This document shows positions 36,889 to 45,282 of a stretch of 64,000 nt of DNA, one piece after another. The first letter of the stretch is position 1; each line of letters opens with the position of its first letter. This DNA is from JBMDXB01 sp048594975. GTDB lineage: Bacteria; Acidobacteriota; Vicinamibacteria; Vicinamibacterales; 2-12-FULL-66-21. The stretch spans positions 16,107-80,106 of the forward strand of contig JBMDXQ010000014.1 in the NCBI GenBank assembly GCA_048594975.1, read 5' to 3'. A model generated the notes under the pieces. The model worked only from the letters and a program-made list of their open reading frames with translations, did no database searches and was not told the DNA's origin. The translations under genes were made by a program, and so were the position numbers.

Positions 36889-39567
36889 ATGAACTACCGG
36901 CGACTTCTCGTGCTGACAAGAGTCGGAAGCGATCCGCGTCCCACCCTTGCCGCGCTGCGGCAGCTCGTCCCGTCACCAGAGCGCGTGACTGTGGTCGCAC
37001 ACCAGCCCGCACAGCAGTTCGCCTGGATGACCCTGGCGGCGCCGCCCGAGTACGGCGAGGTGACGGCTGCGGCATTCGACGCGCTGCGGCGCGACGTCCG
37101 ATACGCCGGGGTCGACGTCGACCTTCGCCTGGCTTCCGAGCTGACGCTCGACGCGCTGAGCGATCTCGTCGCCTCGCTCGGCGCGGACCTGGTGGTGATC
37201 GACTCGACGGTCCGCGGAAGGGGCCGGCTGGCCGCCCAGTTGAGGAAACGGAGCCCGGTCGCTGTCCTCTACGTGCCGCGGATCGCGGCACACACCACGC
37301 CCGGTGGCCCGTTGCTCTGCGTGGGGCTCAGTGCACGGGAGCGCTGGGCGGTCGCGGCATTTCTGAAGACCCATACCGAGGCACCCGATCGGGCCGTGCT
37401 CCTCTCGAGCGCTGCACTCTCACAGGACGACCTGCGCGAGATTCGCGATGTCGCCGGGCTGAAGCTTGAGGTGCACCCGGCGGCGAACGCGGAGGGCTCG
37501 CTGCGGCAGCGGCTCGCCGGAGGTGTCTGCCTCGAGACAGGCCTCATCGTGCTCCCTCGCCTTCCTCCTCGCTTCCTGCTGCCGCGCCATCGCGGCCGTC
37601 CGGTGCTCATCCTCCCGCCGCTTCGCCCGGCCGGCCCTGAACGGGAGCGCAGTCTGGACGTGCCGGATCTGCTCGACGATGGCCGCGCGATTCGGGTTCG
37701 CGCCGAGTACGCCGTCGGTGTGGGTCGGCGAACGCCCATCGCCGATCAGGAGCTCGCGTTCGTGGCCGGCGGCTGCGTGGTGGCCCGGTCGTTCAGCCGC
37801 GGCGGCCTCTGCGAACTGCCGTCCGGGCTTGGCGAGTCGCTCGGCGTCTTCCGCTTCCGCGACCATGCGAGTGCGGACGCGACGTCGTCGATTGAGTCGC
37901 GCGTGTCGGTCCTCCGGGCGACCTCGCGGCCACGCCTGCTGTTCGATGCCGAGCTCGACGTCGCGGCTCTTCGGGCGGTGCGCAGCGTCACTTGGGCGGA
38001 TCCGGTTGGGGTGCGGGTCCGCTCCATGCGCAGTTGCCGCTCGCTGCGCGCCAGGTTGCGGGCTGCGGGACTCCCGCCAATCGTGATCGATACCGGCGCG
38101 GTGCTCGATGAGGGCGACGCGCTCGACATCTCACCGATTCTCGATGCCGTTCGGCTCGCGCGCGCGGCGGCGCGGATGCGCGCCTGTGGCTTCCGCGTGC
38201 CCGCGATCGTGTATCGAGGGGCGCATCGACCGTCGAGCACCGGCTTCGCCGCGCTGCAGCCCCAGGAGCTCTCGACGTTCCTGCCGCCTGATGCCGACGG
38301 CTCGTGCGGCCGCGCGCCTGTCGCCTCACCGCTCGACGCCACGGTCGGCAGCGAGGTGATTACGGGGAATCGCATCGAAGTGGAGCTGGACAACCCGACG
38401 GCGCGCAACTGGCTGCTGCGCGCCATTGAGGGCAGCGAACGCCGCGTGCACTTCCAGGTGTACATGGCGCTCGACGACGACGTCGGACGCCCCGTCGAAG
38501 CCGCGCTGGCCGCGGCCGCCGCGCGCGGGGTCACCGTCCGAGTGCTCGTCGACTCGCTGCACGGCCTGCACGGCTCGTTCGGGCTGCGCAACGCGATTCT
38601 CGATCGCCTCTCGTCGCGTCCCGGGGTCGAGCTGCGCGTCGGCAACGCGATCACGGGCGGCTCGTCGCTGGAGGACCTGAAACGACGCGATCACCGCAAG
38701 CTCGTGGTCGTGGACGGCCGGGTCGCGCTGCTCGGCGGACGGAACCTGTCCCACGAGTACTACACCGGGTTCGACGAAGTGCCGCTCCATTCCGGGATGA
38801 CGTGGCGGATGGTGCCGTGGCTGGACGCCGGGGCACGTGTCGAGGGTCCGGCGGTGGCCGCACTGGATCGGTCCTTCCTGCAGGCGTGGACCGATGCCGG
38901 AGGCAGCGCGTTCGACATCGCCCCGTGTCGGGAGGCGGGCACGGCCGCCGCACGTGTCATCGTCCACCGTGGCCTGCGCGACGCCCACACGGTCGACGCG
39001 TACATCGCCCTCATCGACGGCGCGCACTCGCACGTATCCGTCGTCAACGGGTTCCCGCTGCTGCTCGAGATACAACATGCGCTGCTCAGAGCGTTGAAGC
39101 GAGGCGTCCACGTCCGTACCCTGGTCGGCAACCTGACACCCCGGCATGATCTCGGGCCGTTCGCAGGACCCTGGGCGACCGCGCGCACGATGGCGACCTC
39201 GTTCGTGCATTCGCGGATGGACCCCATCGTCGCCGCCGGAGGCGAGTGTTATGAGCTCCTCGTGCCGCGTCAGCCCGACTGGGATCCCTCGGTTGGCGAC
39301 ATTCGGCCGCACGTCCATGCGAAGGCCATGAGCGTCGACGGACGGGTGTGCGCCGTCGGCAGCGCCAACCTCGATGTCACCGCCGGCTATTGGGAAAGCG
39401 AGTTGTTGCTCGTGGTGGAAGACGAAACGATCGCCACGGCTGTGGAAGCGCGGTTCGATGAGCTGTTCGCGACTTCGCTGCGCGTCGATCCGGAAGATCC
39501 CGACTGGAAGCACCGGGCCGAGCTTCGCCGCTGGATGCGGTACTGGCCCGGTGTGCTGTCTGCGTAA
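36889..39567 (+). CDS. Fusion of UspA-like domains with a phospholipase D/cardiolipin-synthase module
   Basis: About 892 residues. The N-terminal part (about 1-270) reads like two universal-stress-protein-type units (MNYRRLLVLTRVGSDPRPTL, GADLVVIDSTVRGRGRLAAQ, SPVAVLYVPR). The middle (about 270-480) is unassigned. The C-terminal half is a two-HKD PLD fold: HRKLVVVDGRVALLGGRNLS near residue 602 and HAKAMSVDGRVCAVGSANLD near residue 810, the second followed by the usual Glu in WESEL. PLD enzymes of this kind make cardiolipin or transfer phosphatidyl groups. No membrane segments are visible, unlike ClsA. The upstream frame is open to 36670, but it overlaps the metallophosphoesterase gene. It probably belongs to the same sigma-54 transcript. 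Confidence 0.85.
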   Translation: MNYRRLLVLTRVGSDPRPTLAALRQLVPSPERVTVVAHQPAQQFAWMTLAAPPEYGEVTAAAFDALRRDVRYAGVDVDLRLASELTLDALSDLVASLGADLVVIDSTVRGRGRLAAQLRKRSPVAVLYVPRIAAHTTPGGPLLCVGLSARERWAVAAFLKTHTEAPDRAVLLSSAALSQDDLREIRDVAGLKLEVHPAANAEGSLRQRLAGGVCLETGLIVLPRLPPRFLLPRHRGRPVLILPPLRPAGPERERSLDVPDLLDDGRAIRVRAEYAVGVGRRTPIADQELAFVAGGCVVARSFSRGGLCELPSGLGESLGVFRFRDHASADATSSIESRVSVLRATSRPRLLFDAELDVAALRAVRSVTWADPVGVRVRSMRSCRSLRARLRAAGLPPIVIDTGAVLDEGDALDISPILDAVRLARAAARMRACGFRVPAIVYRGAHRPSSTGFAALQPQELSTFLPPDADGSCGRAPVASPLDATVGSEVITGNRIEVELDNPTARNWLLRAIEGSERRVHFQVYMALDDDVGRPVEAALAAAAARGVTVRVLVDSLHGLHGSFGLRNAILDRLSSRPGVELRVGNAITGGSSLEDLKRRDHRKLVVVDGRVALLGGRNLSHEYYTGFDEVPLHSGMTWRMVPWLDAGARVEGPAVAALDRSFLQAWTDAGGSAFDIAPCREAGTAAARVIVHRGLRDAHTVDAYIALIDGAHSHVSVVNGFPLLLEIQHALLRALKRGVHVRTLVGNLTPRHDLGPFAGPWATARTMATSFVHSRMDPIVAAGGECYELLVPRQPDWDPSVGDIRPHVHAKAMSVDGRVCAVGSANLDVTAGYWESELLLVVEDETIATAVEARFDELFATSLRVDPEDPDWKHRAELRRWMRYWPGVLSA

Positions 39568-40569
39568 TCAGCCCAGTTCTGTGACCATCCCCTTCGGCCG
39601 CAATGCCGCGATGTAATGATGCGGCCGATGGTCGTTGAGCGAGTACCGGAGGGAGGCTCGGTGTTTCTCGGGCGCGACCAGCGCGAGCAGGGCCTTCCGA
39701 ATCTCGCGGGTACTCGCCAGTTGAACGATCTGAGTGCGCGCTCGACGCCATTCTCCATCGCTGTATCGGTACTCGCGCCCGAGGTGCGTGAACGGGCCCC
39801 AGGACGCGGGCGGGAGCGCGGGAATCAGGTCGCGCTCGATCACGTATCTGAATAGCGTCCCTGCGACCGCGTCCGTCCAGCACGGCAGCGGTGTGCACGC
39901 GGCCATCGGCTGGCCGAAGGTGTAGACCGCGCGCAGCTTGTCGCCGATCGCGCGCAGCGACTGGCGGCCCGCCATCGACAACGCAAACAGGACCGCCATC
40001 GCTCCTCCGAGGCTGTGGCCCGCGACATACAGCGCCTCGAGCGGATGGGCCACGCGTGTCGACGGCGCGGCCACGGACTTGCCCTCCAGGGCGAGCTCCA
40101 GGTTCTCGAGCACGCCCAGCCACGTGGCCCGCAGGTTCAGATGGAATCCCGCGTGAACCCTGACAGGCTGATCACCACTGACCGCGGCGATGGTGGACGA
40201 CTCGGAACCGACGTCGAAATCCCCGAGCCAGTTGCCGAGCGAGCCTGGCTCGGTGCCCCGATAGCACAACACGACCACGCGCCCACATCGGCTCTGCACC
40301 AGAGACGCAGTCGAGAAGACCATCATCGCGTCGACGGTCTGCGAGATCTGGACGCACGCATTGCCCTCGAGCCCCATCCTGGCCATCACCATCGCGAGGG
40401 TGCTGACGTCGGCATACGCGTAACCAGCGCAGGTCGCGAGCACGTGCGCGACAACGGCATCGCCTTCGCCAGGATCTGTCTGGTGAGCGCGTACCAGGGC
40501 CTCAGGCACTCCATCGTAGAGGGGAAACGGACTGGTGCAGGTGCCGGCAGAGACTCTTTCGATGTTCAT
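39568..40569 (-). CDS. Class 3 (Rhizomucor-type) lipase
   Basis: 333 residues from MNIERVSAGT. The alpha/beta-hydrolase core has VVVLCYRGTEPGSLGNWLGD (oxyanion strand), VRVHAGFHLNL, and the nucleophile elbow YVAGHSLGGAMAVLFA. It then shows VYTFGQP and a catalytic Asp in VIERDLIPALP; a late HHYI supplies the histidine. No signal peptide, so cytoplasmic or membrane-surface action on lipids is likely. The sigma-54 promoter at 40582-40598 puts the transcript start about 3 nt before this ATG, so the mRNA could be leaderless; a GTG at 40509 is an alternative start. It is convergent with the UspA/PLD gene, whose stop abuts this gene's stop. Confidence 0.85.
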   Translation of the reverse strand: MNIERVSAGTCTSPFPLYDGVPEALVRAHQTDPGEGDAVVAHVLATCAGYAYADVSTLAMVMARMGLEGNACVQISQTVDAMMVFSTASLVQSRCGRVVVLCYRGTEPGSLGNWLGDFDVGSESSTIAAVSGDQPVRVHAGFHLNLRATWLGVLENLELALEGKSVAAPSTRVAHPLEALYVAGHSLGGAMAVLFALSMAGRQSLRAIGDKLRAVYTFGQPMAACTPLPCWTDAVAGTLFRYVIERDLIPALPPASWGPFTHLGREYRYSDGEWRRARTQIVQLASTREIRKALLALVAPEKHRASLRYSLNDHRPHHYIAALRPKGMVTELG

Positions 40570-40581
40570 CAACAGCGCAAC

Positions 40582-40598
40582 CGGCAAACGTCGTTCCA
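40582..40598 (-). promoter_or_regulatory. Sigma-54 promoter P3 (lipase)
   Basis: Reverse strand: TGGAACGACGTTTGCCG, with GG-N10-GC spacing. It is 95.5 bp from the centre of motif site 3 and nearly identical to P2a. Confidence 0.8.
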
Positions 40599-40683
40599 GA
40601 GCGCGTGCTCGACAGACGACGCTCGATTGTGTTGTGACCGACAGGTATGCGGGGTGGTGGCGAATGCGACCACAGTCGGGCAA

Positions 40684-40701
40684 GTGACGAAATCGAGGCA
40701 C
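40684..40701 (-). promoter_or_regulatory. Upstream activating motif, site 3
   Basis: Reverse strand: GTGCCTCGATTTCGTCAC, the best match to the consensus of the five sites. It lies in the gap between the lipase start and the 3' end of the sigma-54 activator gene. Confidence 0.8.
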
Positions 40702-40800
40702 GAGGCGCGTGGTCGTCATCAGGAGCCGGGGCGGGTGCGCGGACGCGAAGCTCGGACTCCTCGAGCGTGGAGAATCTGCCCGTGGAGAATCTGCCGTCTG

Positions 40801-42366
40801 TCAGCGGGCGCGAACGTCGCGATGCGCGCCGCTGAGCGGCTTCGGCCGCACGATGCCGAGGCGACGCATGGTCGAGACGAGCGATGTGCGCTTCAGACCC
40901 AGTCGCGCGGCCGCTCCGCTGGCGCCGCCAATCACCCAGCCCGTCTGCTCGAGCGCACGAAGGATGTGGTCGCGTTCGGCGTCCTCCAGGGTCACGGGCG
41001 CGGAGCCCGGAGGCGCGGGGGATTCGAATTCCGAGCGGGGTATGGTCAGGGTCGATCCGTGCGACAGGATCACCCCGCGCTCGATGACGTTCTGCAGCTC
41101 GCGCACGTTCCCGGGCCACGACCAGCGGCAGAGCATTTCCATGCTCTCACGGGAGATCGATTCGATGGGCCGCCGCAGCCGCTTCGCGAACCGCTGCGCG
41201 AAGTAGTGGACGAGCAGCGGAATGTCCTCGCGACGTTCACGCAGCGGCGGGATCCTGATAGGGAACACGTTCAGCCGGTAGTACAGGTCCGTACGGAACT
41301 CCCGCTGCGCAACCATGTGCTCGAGATCGCGATTCGTGGCGGCGATCAGCCGGAAATCCACGCGAATCGTGCGCGTACTGCCCAGCCGCTCGATTTCACG
41401 CTCCTGGAGCGCGCGCAGCAGCTTGGCCTGCAGCTCGAGCGGCACGTCGCCGATCTCGTCGAGGAACAACGTGCCCTGGTGCGCCAGCTCGAAACGGCCG
41501 ATCTTCTGCGCCAGCGCTCCGGTGAACGCCCCGCGCTCGTGGCCGAACCACTCGCTTTCGAGGAGCCCGGCGGGCGAGGTGGCGCAGTTCACCGTCACGA
41601 GCGACCGCCCGCGGCGCTCGCCGGCGGAGTGGACAGCCCGGGCGATGAGCTCCTTGCCGGTGCCCGTCTCGCCCAGCAGCAACACCGTGGAATCAGTGGC
41701 GGCCACCGTGGCGACCTGGCTCAGGATGCGTTTCAGAGCCTTGCTGTCGCCCACGATCTCTCCGAAATGGTGGGCGCCGCGGACTTCTTCCTCGAGGTAG
41801 ATGTTCTCGCGCGCGAGGCGGTCCTTGAGCGCGGCAATCTCGCGAAAGGCCAGCGCATTCTCGAGCGCCATCGCGATCTGTGCGGCCGCCTGCGAGCTCC
41901 GGTTCAACTCGTCGGGCGTGAACGCCTCGGCTGCCCGGCGGTTCAGCACCATGAAGCCGAGGAGCTCACGCCGCGAGGCGAGGGGGACGAAACACGCCCG
42001 TTTCAACCCTGACGCGACGATATTGCGCCGGATGCCCTCTCGTCCCGTCCAGTCGAACCGCTCCAGGTCCATGTCGACGGGGCGGCGCTCCGCGAGCCAG
42101 GTGGCGAACGGCTCCTGCTCGGGGCGCAATTCCGCGGTGAGCTCGTCGGTCCACCCCACCCCGAGCGCCGTGAGCGCATAGCGGCCCATCTGCTCGCTTG
42201 CCGGATGCAGGAGGAAGAGGGCCACGTCATCGTGCGCGACGATGCGCTGCAGGTTCGGCGCGATGGCAGCCGCAAGCGACGCGACGTCCCGCGTCGTCAC
42301 GGCATTCGTCAGTTCGAGCAGCGCGCGCAGGTGTTCGCGTTCCTCCTGCAGCTGCCTGTCATGCAC
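40801..42366 (-). CDS. Sigma-54-dependent activator: GAF - AAA+ - Fis HTH
   Basis: 521 residues. An N-terminal GAF sensor domain (residues about 25-175), then a linker helix and the sigma-54 interaction AAA+ domain: Walker A LGETGTGKE (about 231), the GAFTGA loop that contacts sigma-54 (about 279), Walker B GTLFLDEIGDVP, and the arginine-finger region. WPGNVRELQNVIERGVIL leads to the C-terminal Fis-type HTH (LEDAERDHILRALEQTGWVI). The layout resembles FhlA/NorR-type activators, which act without a histidine kinase and sense a small molecule through GAF. It is the only such regulator in the window and sits among five copies of the upstream motif, so it is the natural candidate to bind them (inference). 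No motif was found for its own promoter. Confidence 0.95.
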   Translation of the reverse strand: MHDRQLQEEREHLRALLELTNAVTTRDVASLAAAIAPNLQRIVAHDDVALFLLHPASEQMGRYALTALGVGWTDELTAELRPEQEPFATWLAERRPVDMDLERFDWTGREGIRRNIVASGLKRACFVPLASRRELLGFMVLNRRAAEAFTPDELNRSSQAAAQIAMALENALAFREIAALKDRLARENIYLEEEVRGAHHFGEIVGDSKALKRILSQVATVAATDSTVLLLGETGTGKELIARAVHSAGERRGRSLVTVNCATSPAGLLESEWFGHERGAFTGALAQKIGRFELAHQGTLFLDEIGDVPLELQAKLLRALQEREIERLGSTRTIRVDFRLIAATNRDLEHMVAQREFRTDLYYRLNVFPIRIPPLRERREDIPLLVHYFAQRFAKRLRRPIESISRESMEMLCRWSWPGNVRELQNVIERGVILSHGSTLTIPRSEFESPAPPGSAPVTLEDAERDHILRALEQTGWVIGGASGAAARLGLKRTSLVSTMRRLGIVRPKPLSGAHRDVRAR

Positions 42367-42499
42367 CGCCGCCTCCTCGGGACCTGCGATCGGGATTGAA
42401 GGTCAACATCGTAGCCCATTGGCGGGCGCCCGCAAGGTTAGTACTTCGGGCGGCCGGTCGGGCTATCTGGCTATCTGGAGCGTGACCTCCCCAAGACGT

Positions 42500-42517
42500 G
42501 TGCCTCTATTTCGTCGC
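42500..42517 (+). promoter_or_regulatory. Upstream activating motif, site 4
   Basis: Forward strand: GTGCCTCTATTTCGTCGC, one base off in the core (G for A at the last core position) but matching the flanks. It lies between the divergent activator gene and the STAS-like gene and points toward the latter. Confidence 0.7.
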
Positions 42518-42600
42518 CTGCTCACGTGCCCGCTCACGGCGGGACGCGCCGCAAGCTCCTGACAGGCAGGTAGATACAACCACGCGCCACCACTGGCGCT

Positions 42601-42618
42601 TCGGTATTGCTCTTGCGG
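42601..42618 (+). promoter_or_regulatory. Sigma-54-type promoter P4 (STAS-like operon)
   Basis: Forward strand: TCGGTATTGCTCTTGCGG, with GG-N10-GC spacing and a strong CTTGCG -12 element. The pattern GGTATT-NN-TCTTGCG is shared with P5. It is 94.5 bp from the centre of motif site 4, leaving a leader of about 70 nt. Confidence 0.65.
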
Positions 42619-42698
42619 TTCGCGTTGCAGGACCGTGCGAGCACGACAACGCGGCTGGCGTTCGCGGCGTGCGTCCTCGCAGTGGCGGGAGCGCATCA

Positions 42699-42998
42699 AT
42701 GTTACGGGTGATCACCGATCGGCAGGGCGACGGCTACAGACTCGACCTCCATGGACTGCTCGGCGGGGAGTGGGTGCCGCTGCTCGAACAACATTGGCGC
42801 TCCCTCGTGCGCGCCCTGCCGTCCGCGAACGTGACGCTCGTGTTGTCAAGCGTCAACTTCATCGATCCCGACGGTGAACGGTTGCTCCAGCGCATGGCTG
42901 ACGAGGGCGTCGAGTTCGTCGTGGCAGGATGCATGAACCGGTACGTCATCGACAATTTGAAACCGCGTGTACGCGTGGCAAAAGGAGTACGGCGATGA
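42699..42998 (+). CDS. Small STAS-like domain protein
   Basis: 99 residues: MLRVITDRQGDGYRLDLHGL, then VTLVLSSVNFIDPDGERLLQ, and GVEFVVAGCMNRYVIDNL. The central strand followed by a turn and helix with FIDPDGERLLQRM resembles STAS domains, which in anti-sigma-factor antagonists carry a phosphorylatable Ser here; this protein has Asp-Gly instead, so it would not be regulated that way. GGGAG lies eight bases before ATG. Its stop overlaps the next gene's start (ATGA). First gene after promoter P4. Confidence 0.65.
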   Translation: MLRVITDRQGDGYRLDLHGLLGGEWVPLLEQHWRSLVRALPSANVTLVLSSVNFIDPDGERLLQRMADEGVEFVVAGCMNRYVIDNLKPRVRVAKGVRR

Positions 42999-44056
42999 GA
43001 TGCGCGGCGAGATTCGTGGCTGGCGTCGCCCTCGCAGCGGTGGCGTTCTTACGGATGCCCGGAGCCTCGGCAGCTGGCGGCGCACAGCCGGCGTTGCCGT
43101 CACCGCTCGATTCGTTTCTGGCCGAGGAAGCACATACCAGCCCGGCAGATCGTGAGGCGCTGCTGGCGGGCAACCCGCTGGTCAAGCTGCTCGATGCCGA
43201 CCCCTCGAAGGAGATTGCGGTGCTGGGCGCCATCTGGGTGAACGCGCCGCGCAGTCTGTACGTCGAGCAGGTGAAGAACGTCGAACAGTTCGAGCGCGGC
43301 GGCGCGTTCCGCATCACCAAGCGAATCAGCGATCCGCCGCGCGCGGACGACTTTGCGGCGTTGACCATCTCGGACGCGGACTTCGAGGATCTCAAAGACT
43401 GCACGATCGGAGATTGCGTCCTCAAGCTCGATGCCGACGGCGTGCAGGCTCTCCGCGCCGAAGTGGACTGGCGCAAACCCACAGCCAGGGCGGAGGCGAC
43501 GGCCCTCTTCCGCCGGTTGGCGTTCGATTACGTGAACGGGTATCGCGCCGGCGGCAACGCCAGGCTGGGCGTCCATCGTGACCGGGAGCGTCCCACCTTT
43601 GTCGCCAACGAATTCCGTTCGATGATCGAGCGGCTGCCGCGTCTGGGCGCTGAGCTGCCTCATCTCACGCGATACCTGCTCGACTACCCGAAGGCGACGT
43701 TGAAGAACGCGACCGACTTCTTGTACTGGCAGGAAACGCAGTTCGGACTGAGGCCGACGATCCGCATCAGTCACCTGGTGATCCAGGACGGTCCGAATCA
43801 GACGGTGGTCGCGTCGAAGATGCTCTATGCGAGCCATTACTTCTGGACGGCGCTCGAACTTCGCGTGCTGCTGCCCGATCCGGCACGCGGACCCGGATTC
43901 TGGCTGGTGACGGTCAACCGCAGCCGGTCCGACGGCTTGAGCGGATTCACCGGCCGCGTGATTCGCGGACGGGTGCGGAGTGAAGTCGAGACCGGGGCGC
44001 GGACGGCGCTCACGGCGACAAAGACAAGGCTCGAGGCGAAAGCAGTACGCTCGTAA
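42995..44056 (+). CDS. Exported hypothetical protein, sigma-54 operon
   Basis: 353 residues with a signal peptide (MRCAARFVAGVALAAVAFLR, cleavage near ASA). The mature part contains IAVLGAIWVNAPRSLYVEQV, DLKDCTIGDCVLKLDADGVQ and SHLVIQDGPNQTVVASKMLY, then HYFWTALELRVLLPDP. No known domain recognised; mixed alpha/beta with two Cys close together (C-T-I-G-D-C). ATG has AAAGGAG upstream and overlaps the STAS-like stop by 4 bp, so translation is coupled. It may be a periplasmic envelope factor. Confidence 0.75.
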   Translation: MRCAARFVAGVALAAVAFLRMPGASAAGGAQPALPSPLDSFLAEEAHTSPADREALLAGNPLVKLLDADPSKEIAVLGAIWVNAPRSLYVEQVKNVEQFERGGAFRITKRISDPPRADDFAALTISDADFEDLKDCTIGDCVLKLDADGVQALRAEVDWRKPTARAEATALFRRLAFDYVNGYRAGGNARLGVHRDRERPTFVANEFRSMIERLPRLGAELPHLTRYLLDYPKATLKNATDFLYWQETQFGLRPTIRISHLVIQDGPNQTVVASKMLYASHYFWTALELRVLLPDPARGPGFWLVTVNRSRSDGLSGFTGRVIRGRVRSEVETGARTALTATKTRLEAKAVRS

Positions 44057-44223
44057 TTCCTCTTCGGCACGCGTCACGAACCCCGATTCGATTCCCCGTC
44101 GTTACCGCAAGCCTGATCGCCGTCGACGTGATACGGCAACGGCCCGCCCTCGCCTCCCTGCTCCACACCTTCCAGCAGCCAGCCACGCGGCGGCTTTCGC
44201 CGAAGGTGACGCTCGCACAACGC

Positions 44224-44241
44224 GTGACTTCATTTCGTCAG
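44224..44241 (+). promoter_or_regulatory. Upstream activating motif, site 5
   Basis: Forward strand: GTGACTTCATTTCGTCAG, an imperfect dyad GTGAC-N8-GTCAG with the full core ATTTCGTCA. With P5 it is the only structure recognised in the 350-bp gap before the DUF1269 gene. Confidence 0.75.
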
Positions 44242-44324
44242 CCGGTCGCGACCCTCTTCAGACCTGGTCCGAGCCAACGCCCTGTTTCTGAGGCAGCTGC
44301 GGCACTATCCCTTGCGGGCACGCC

Positions 44325-44340
44325 AGGTATTCATCTTGCG
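44325..44340 (+). promoter_or_regulatory. Sigma-54-type promoter P5 (DUF1269 operon)
   Basis: Forward strand: AGGTATTCATCTTGCG, with GG-N10-GC spacing. It is 93.5 bp from the centre of motif site 5. A neighbouring CGGCACTATCCCTTGC has a better -24 element but an 11-base spacer, so it is less likely. Confidence 0.65.
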
Positions 44341-44407
44341 CTTGGAGCCGCGTCCGCCAGAGAGGGCGAGCGTGTTCGCCGGATCGGTTGCGGAAGGAGA
44401 ACTCGTG

Positions 44408-45241
44408 ATGGACAAAGTGATCTTCGTCGGATTCGATTCGGAGCAGAAGGCATACGAGGGCGATCGCGCCCTGCGCACCATGCACAGGGACGGCACGCTC
44501 ACGCTCTACAACGACGCCGTCGTGGTGAAGGAGCACGGCGGGAAGGTCGCGGTGCGGCGAGCGCCCGACGCGGAACCGGTCGGGACGTTCGGCGGCATGA
44601 TCACCGGCGGTCTCGTCGGCCTGCTGGGTGGACCCGTGGGTGCCGCGGTCGGGCTCGGCGCCGGTACCCTGATTGGCGCGGCGTTCGATCTGACCCAGGA
44701 GGGCATCGACAGGGACTTCGTGGAGGACGCGGGCGCGCGCCTCGAGCCGGGCAAGGCGGCGCTGCTCGCCGAGATTGACGAGCAGTGGCAGGTGCCCCTC
44801 GACACCCGAATGGAAGCGCTCGGCGGGAAGCTCGTGCGACAGACGCGGACCCAGATCGAGGATGCGTACGCGGAGCGCGCCGTGGAGGCGGCGGAGAAGG
44901 AGCTGGCGGCGCTGGAAGAGGAACAGATTGCGCAGGTGCAGGCAGCACAGGCCGAGAAAGCGCGCAAGCAGGCCGAGAAGCTGCAGGCCAAGATCGATGC
45001 GGCGCAGATCAAGCTGCAGGCGAAGCAGAGCGAGCTCGCCGCGAAGATGCAAGCGGTGAAGGAGGAAGGGAACCGGAAGATCGCGGTCCTGGAAGCGCAG
45101 AAGGTGACGGCCAGCGCGGAATCGAAAGCCCTGCTCGAGGAGCGACTCGCACGCGTGCGCAGCGACTACGGCCGCCGGACCACGCGGCTGCAGGAGGCAC
45201 TGGAGAGCCGTAAGGCGACCGACTCCACTGTGGTGGCATGA
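44408..45241 (+). CDS. DUF1269 protein with long C-terminal coiled coil
   Basis: 277 residues. DUF1269 (MDKVIFVGFDSEQKAYEGDR, DGTLTLYNDAVVVKEHGGKV) is followed by a Gly-rich hydrophobic hairpin (MITGGLVGLLGGPVGAAVGL) and then about 140 residues of Ala/Glu/Lys/Gln-rich coiled coil (EKARKQAEKLQAKIDAAQIK). DUF1269 proteins are poorly characterised; the Gly-rich pair could enter a membrane. ATG is preceded by GGAAGGAG; a GTG one codon earlier is an alternative. First gene after P5, followed by hdeD-like and AI-2E family genes. Confidence 0.85.
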   Translation: MDKVIFVGFDSEQKAYEGDRALRTMHRDGTLTLYNDAVVVKEHGGKVAVRRAPDAEPVGTFGGMITGGLVGLLGGPVGAAVGLGAGTLIGAAFDLTQEGIDRDFVEDAGARLEPGKAALLAEIDEQWQVPLDTRMEALGGKLVRQTRTQIEDAYAERAVEAAEKELAALEEEQIAQVQAAQAEKARKQAEKLQAKIDAAQIKLQAKQSELAAKMQAVKEEGNRKIAVLEAQKVTASAESKALLEERLARVRSDYGRRTTRLQEALESRKATDSTVVA

Positions 45242-45282
45242 CGTTCGAGAGTGAGGCCCGATTCCGGGCGAGAGGAGGTTCC

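Noticed and set aside
42404..42430. Sigma-54 promoter for the activator gene itself (divergent use of site 4)
   Set aside because: No GG-N10-GC pattern was found at the expected distance on the reverse strand, so autoregulation is not supported.
44298..44315. CGGCACTATCCCTTGC as the sigma-54 promoter of the DUF1269 operon
   Set aside because: Good -24 element, but the spacer between GG and GC is 11 bases instead of 10. The nearby AGGTATTCATCTTGCG has correct spacing and the same distance to the motif as in the other operons.
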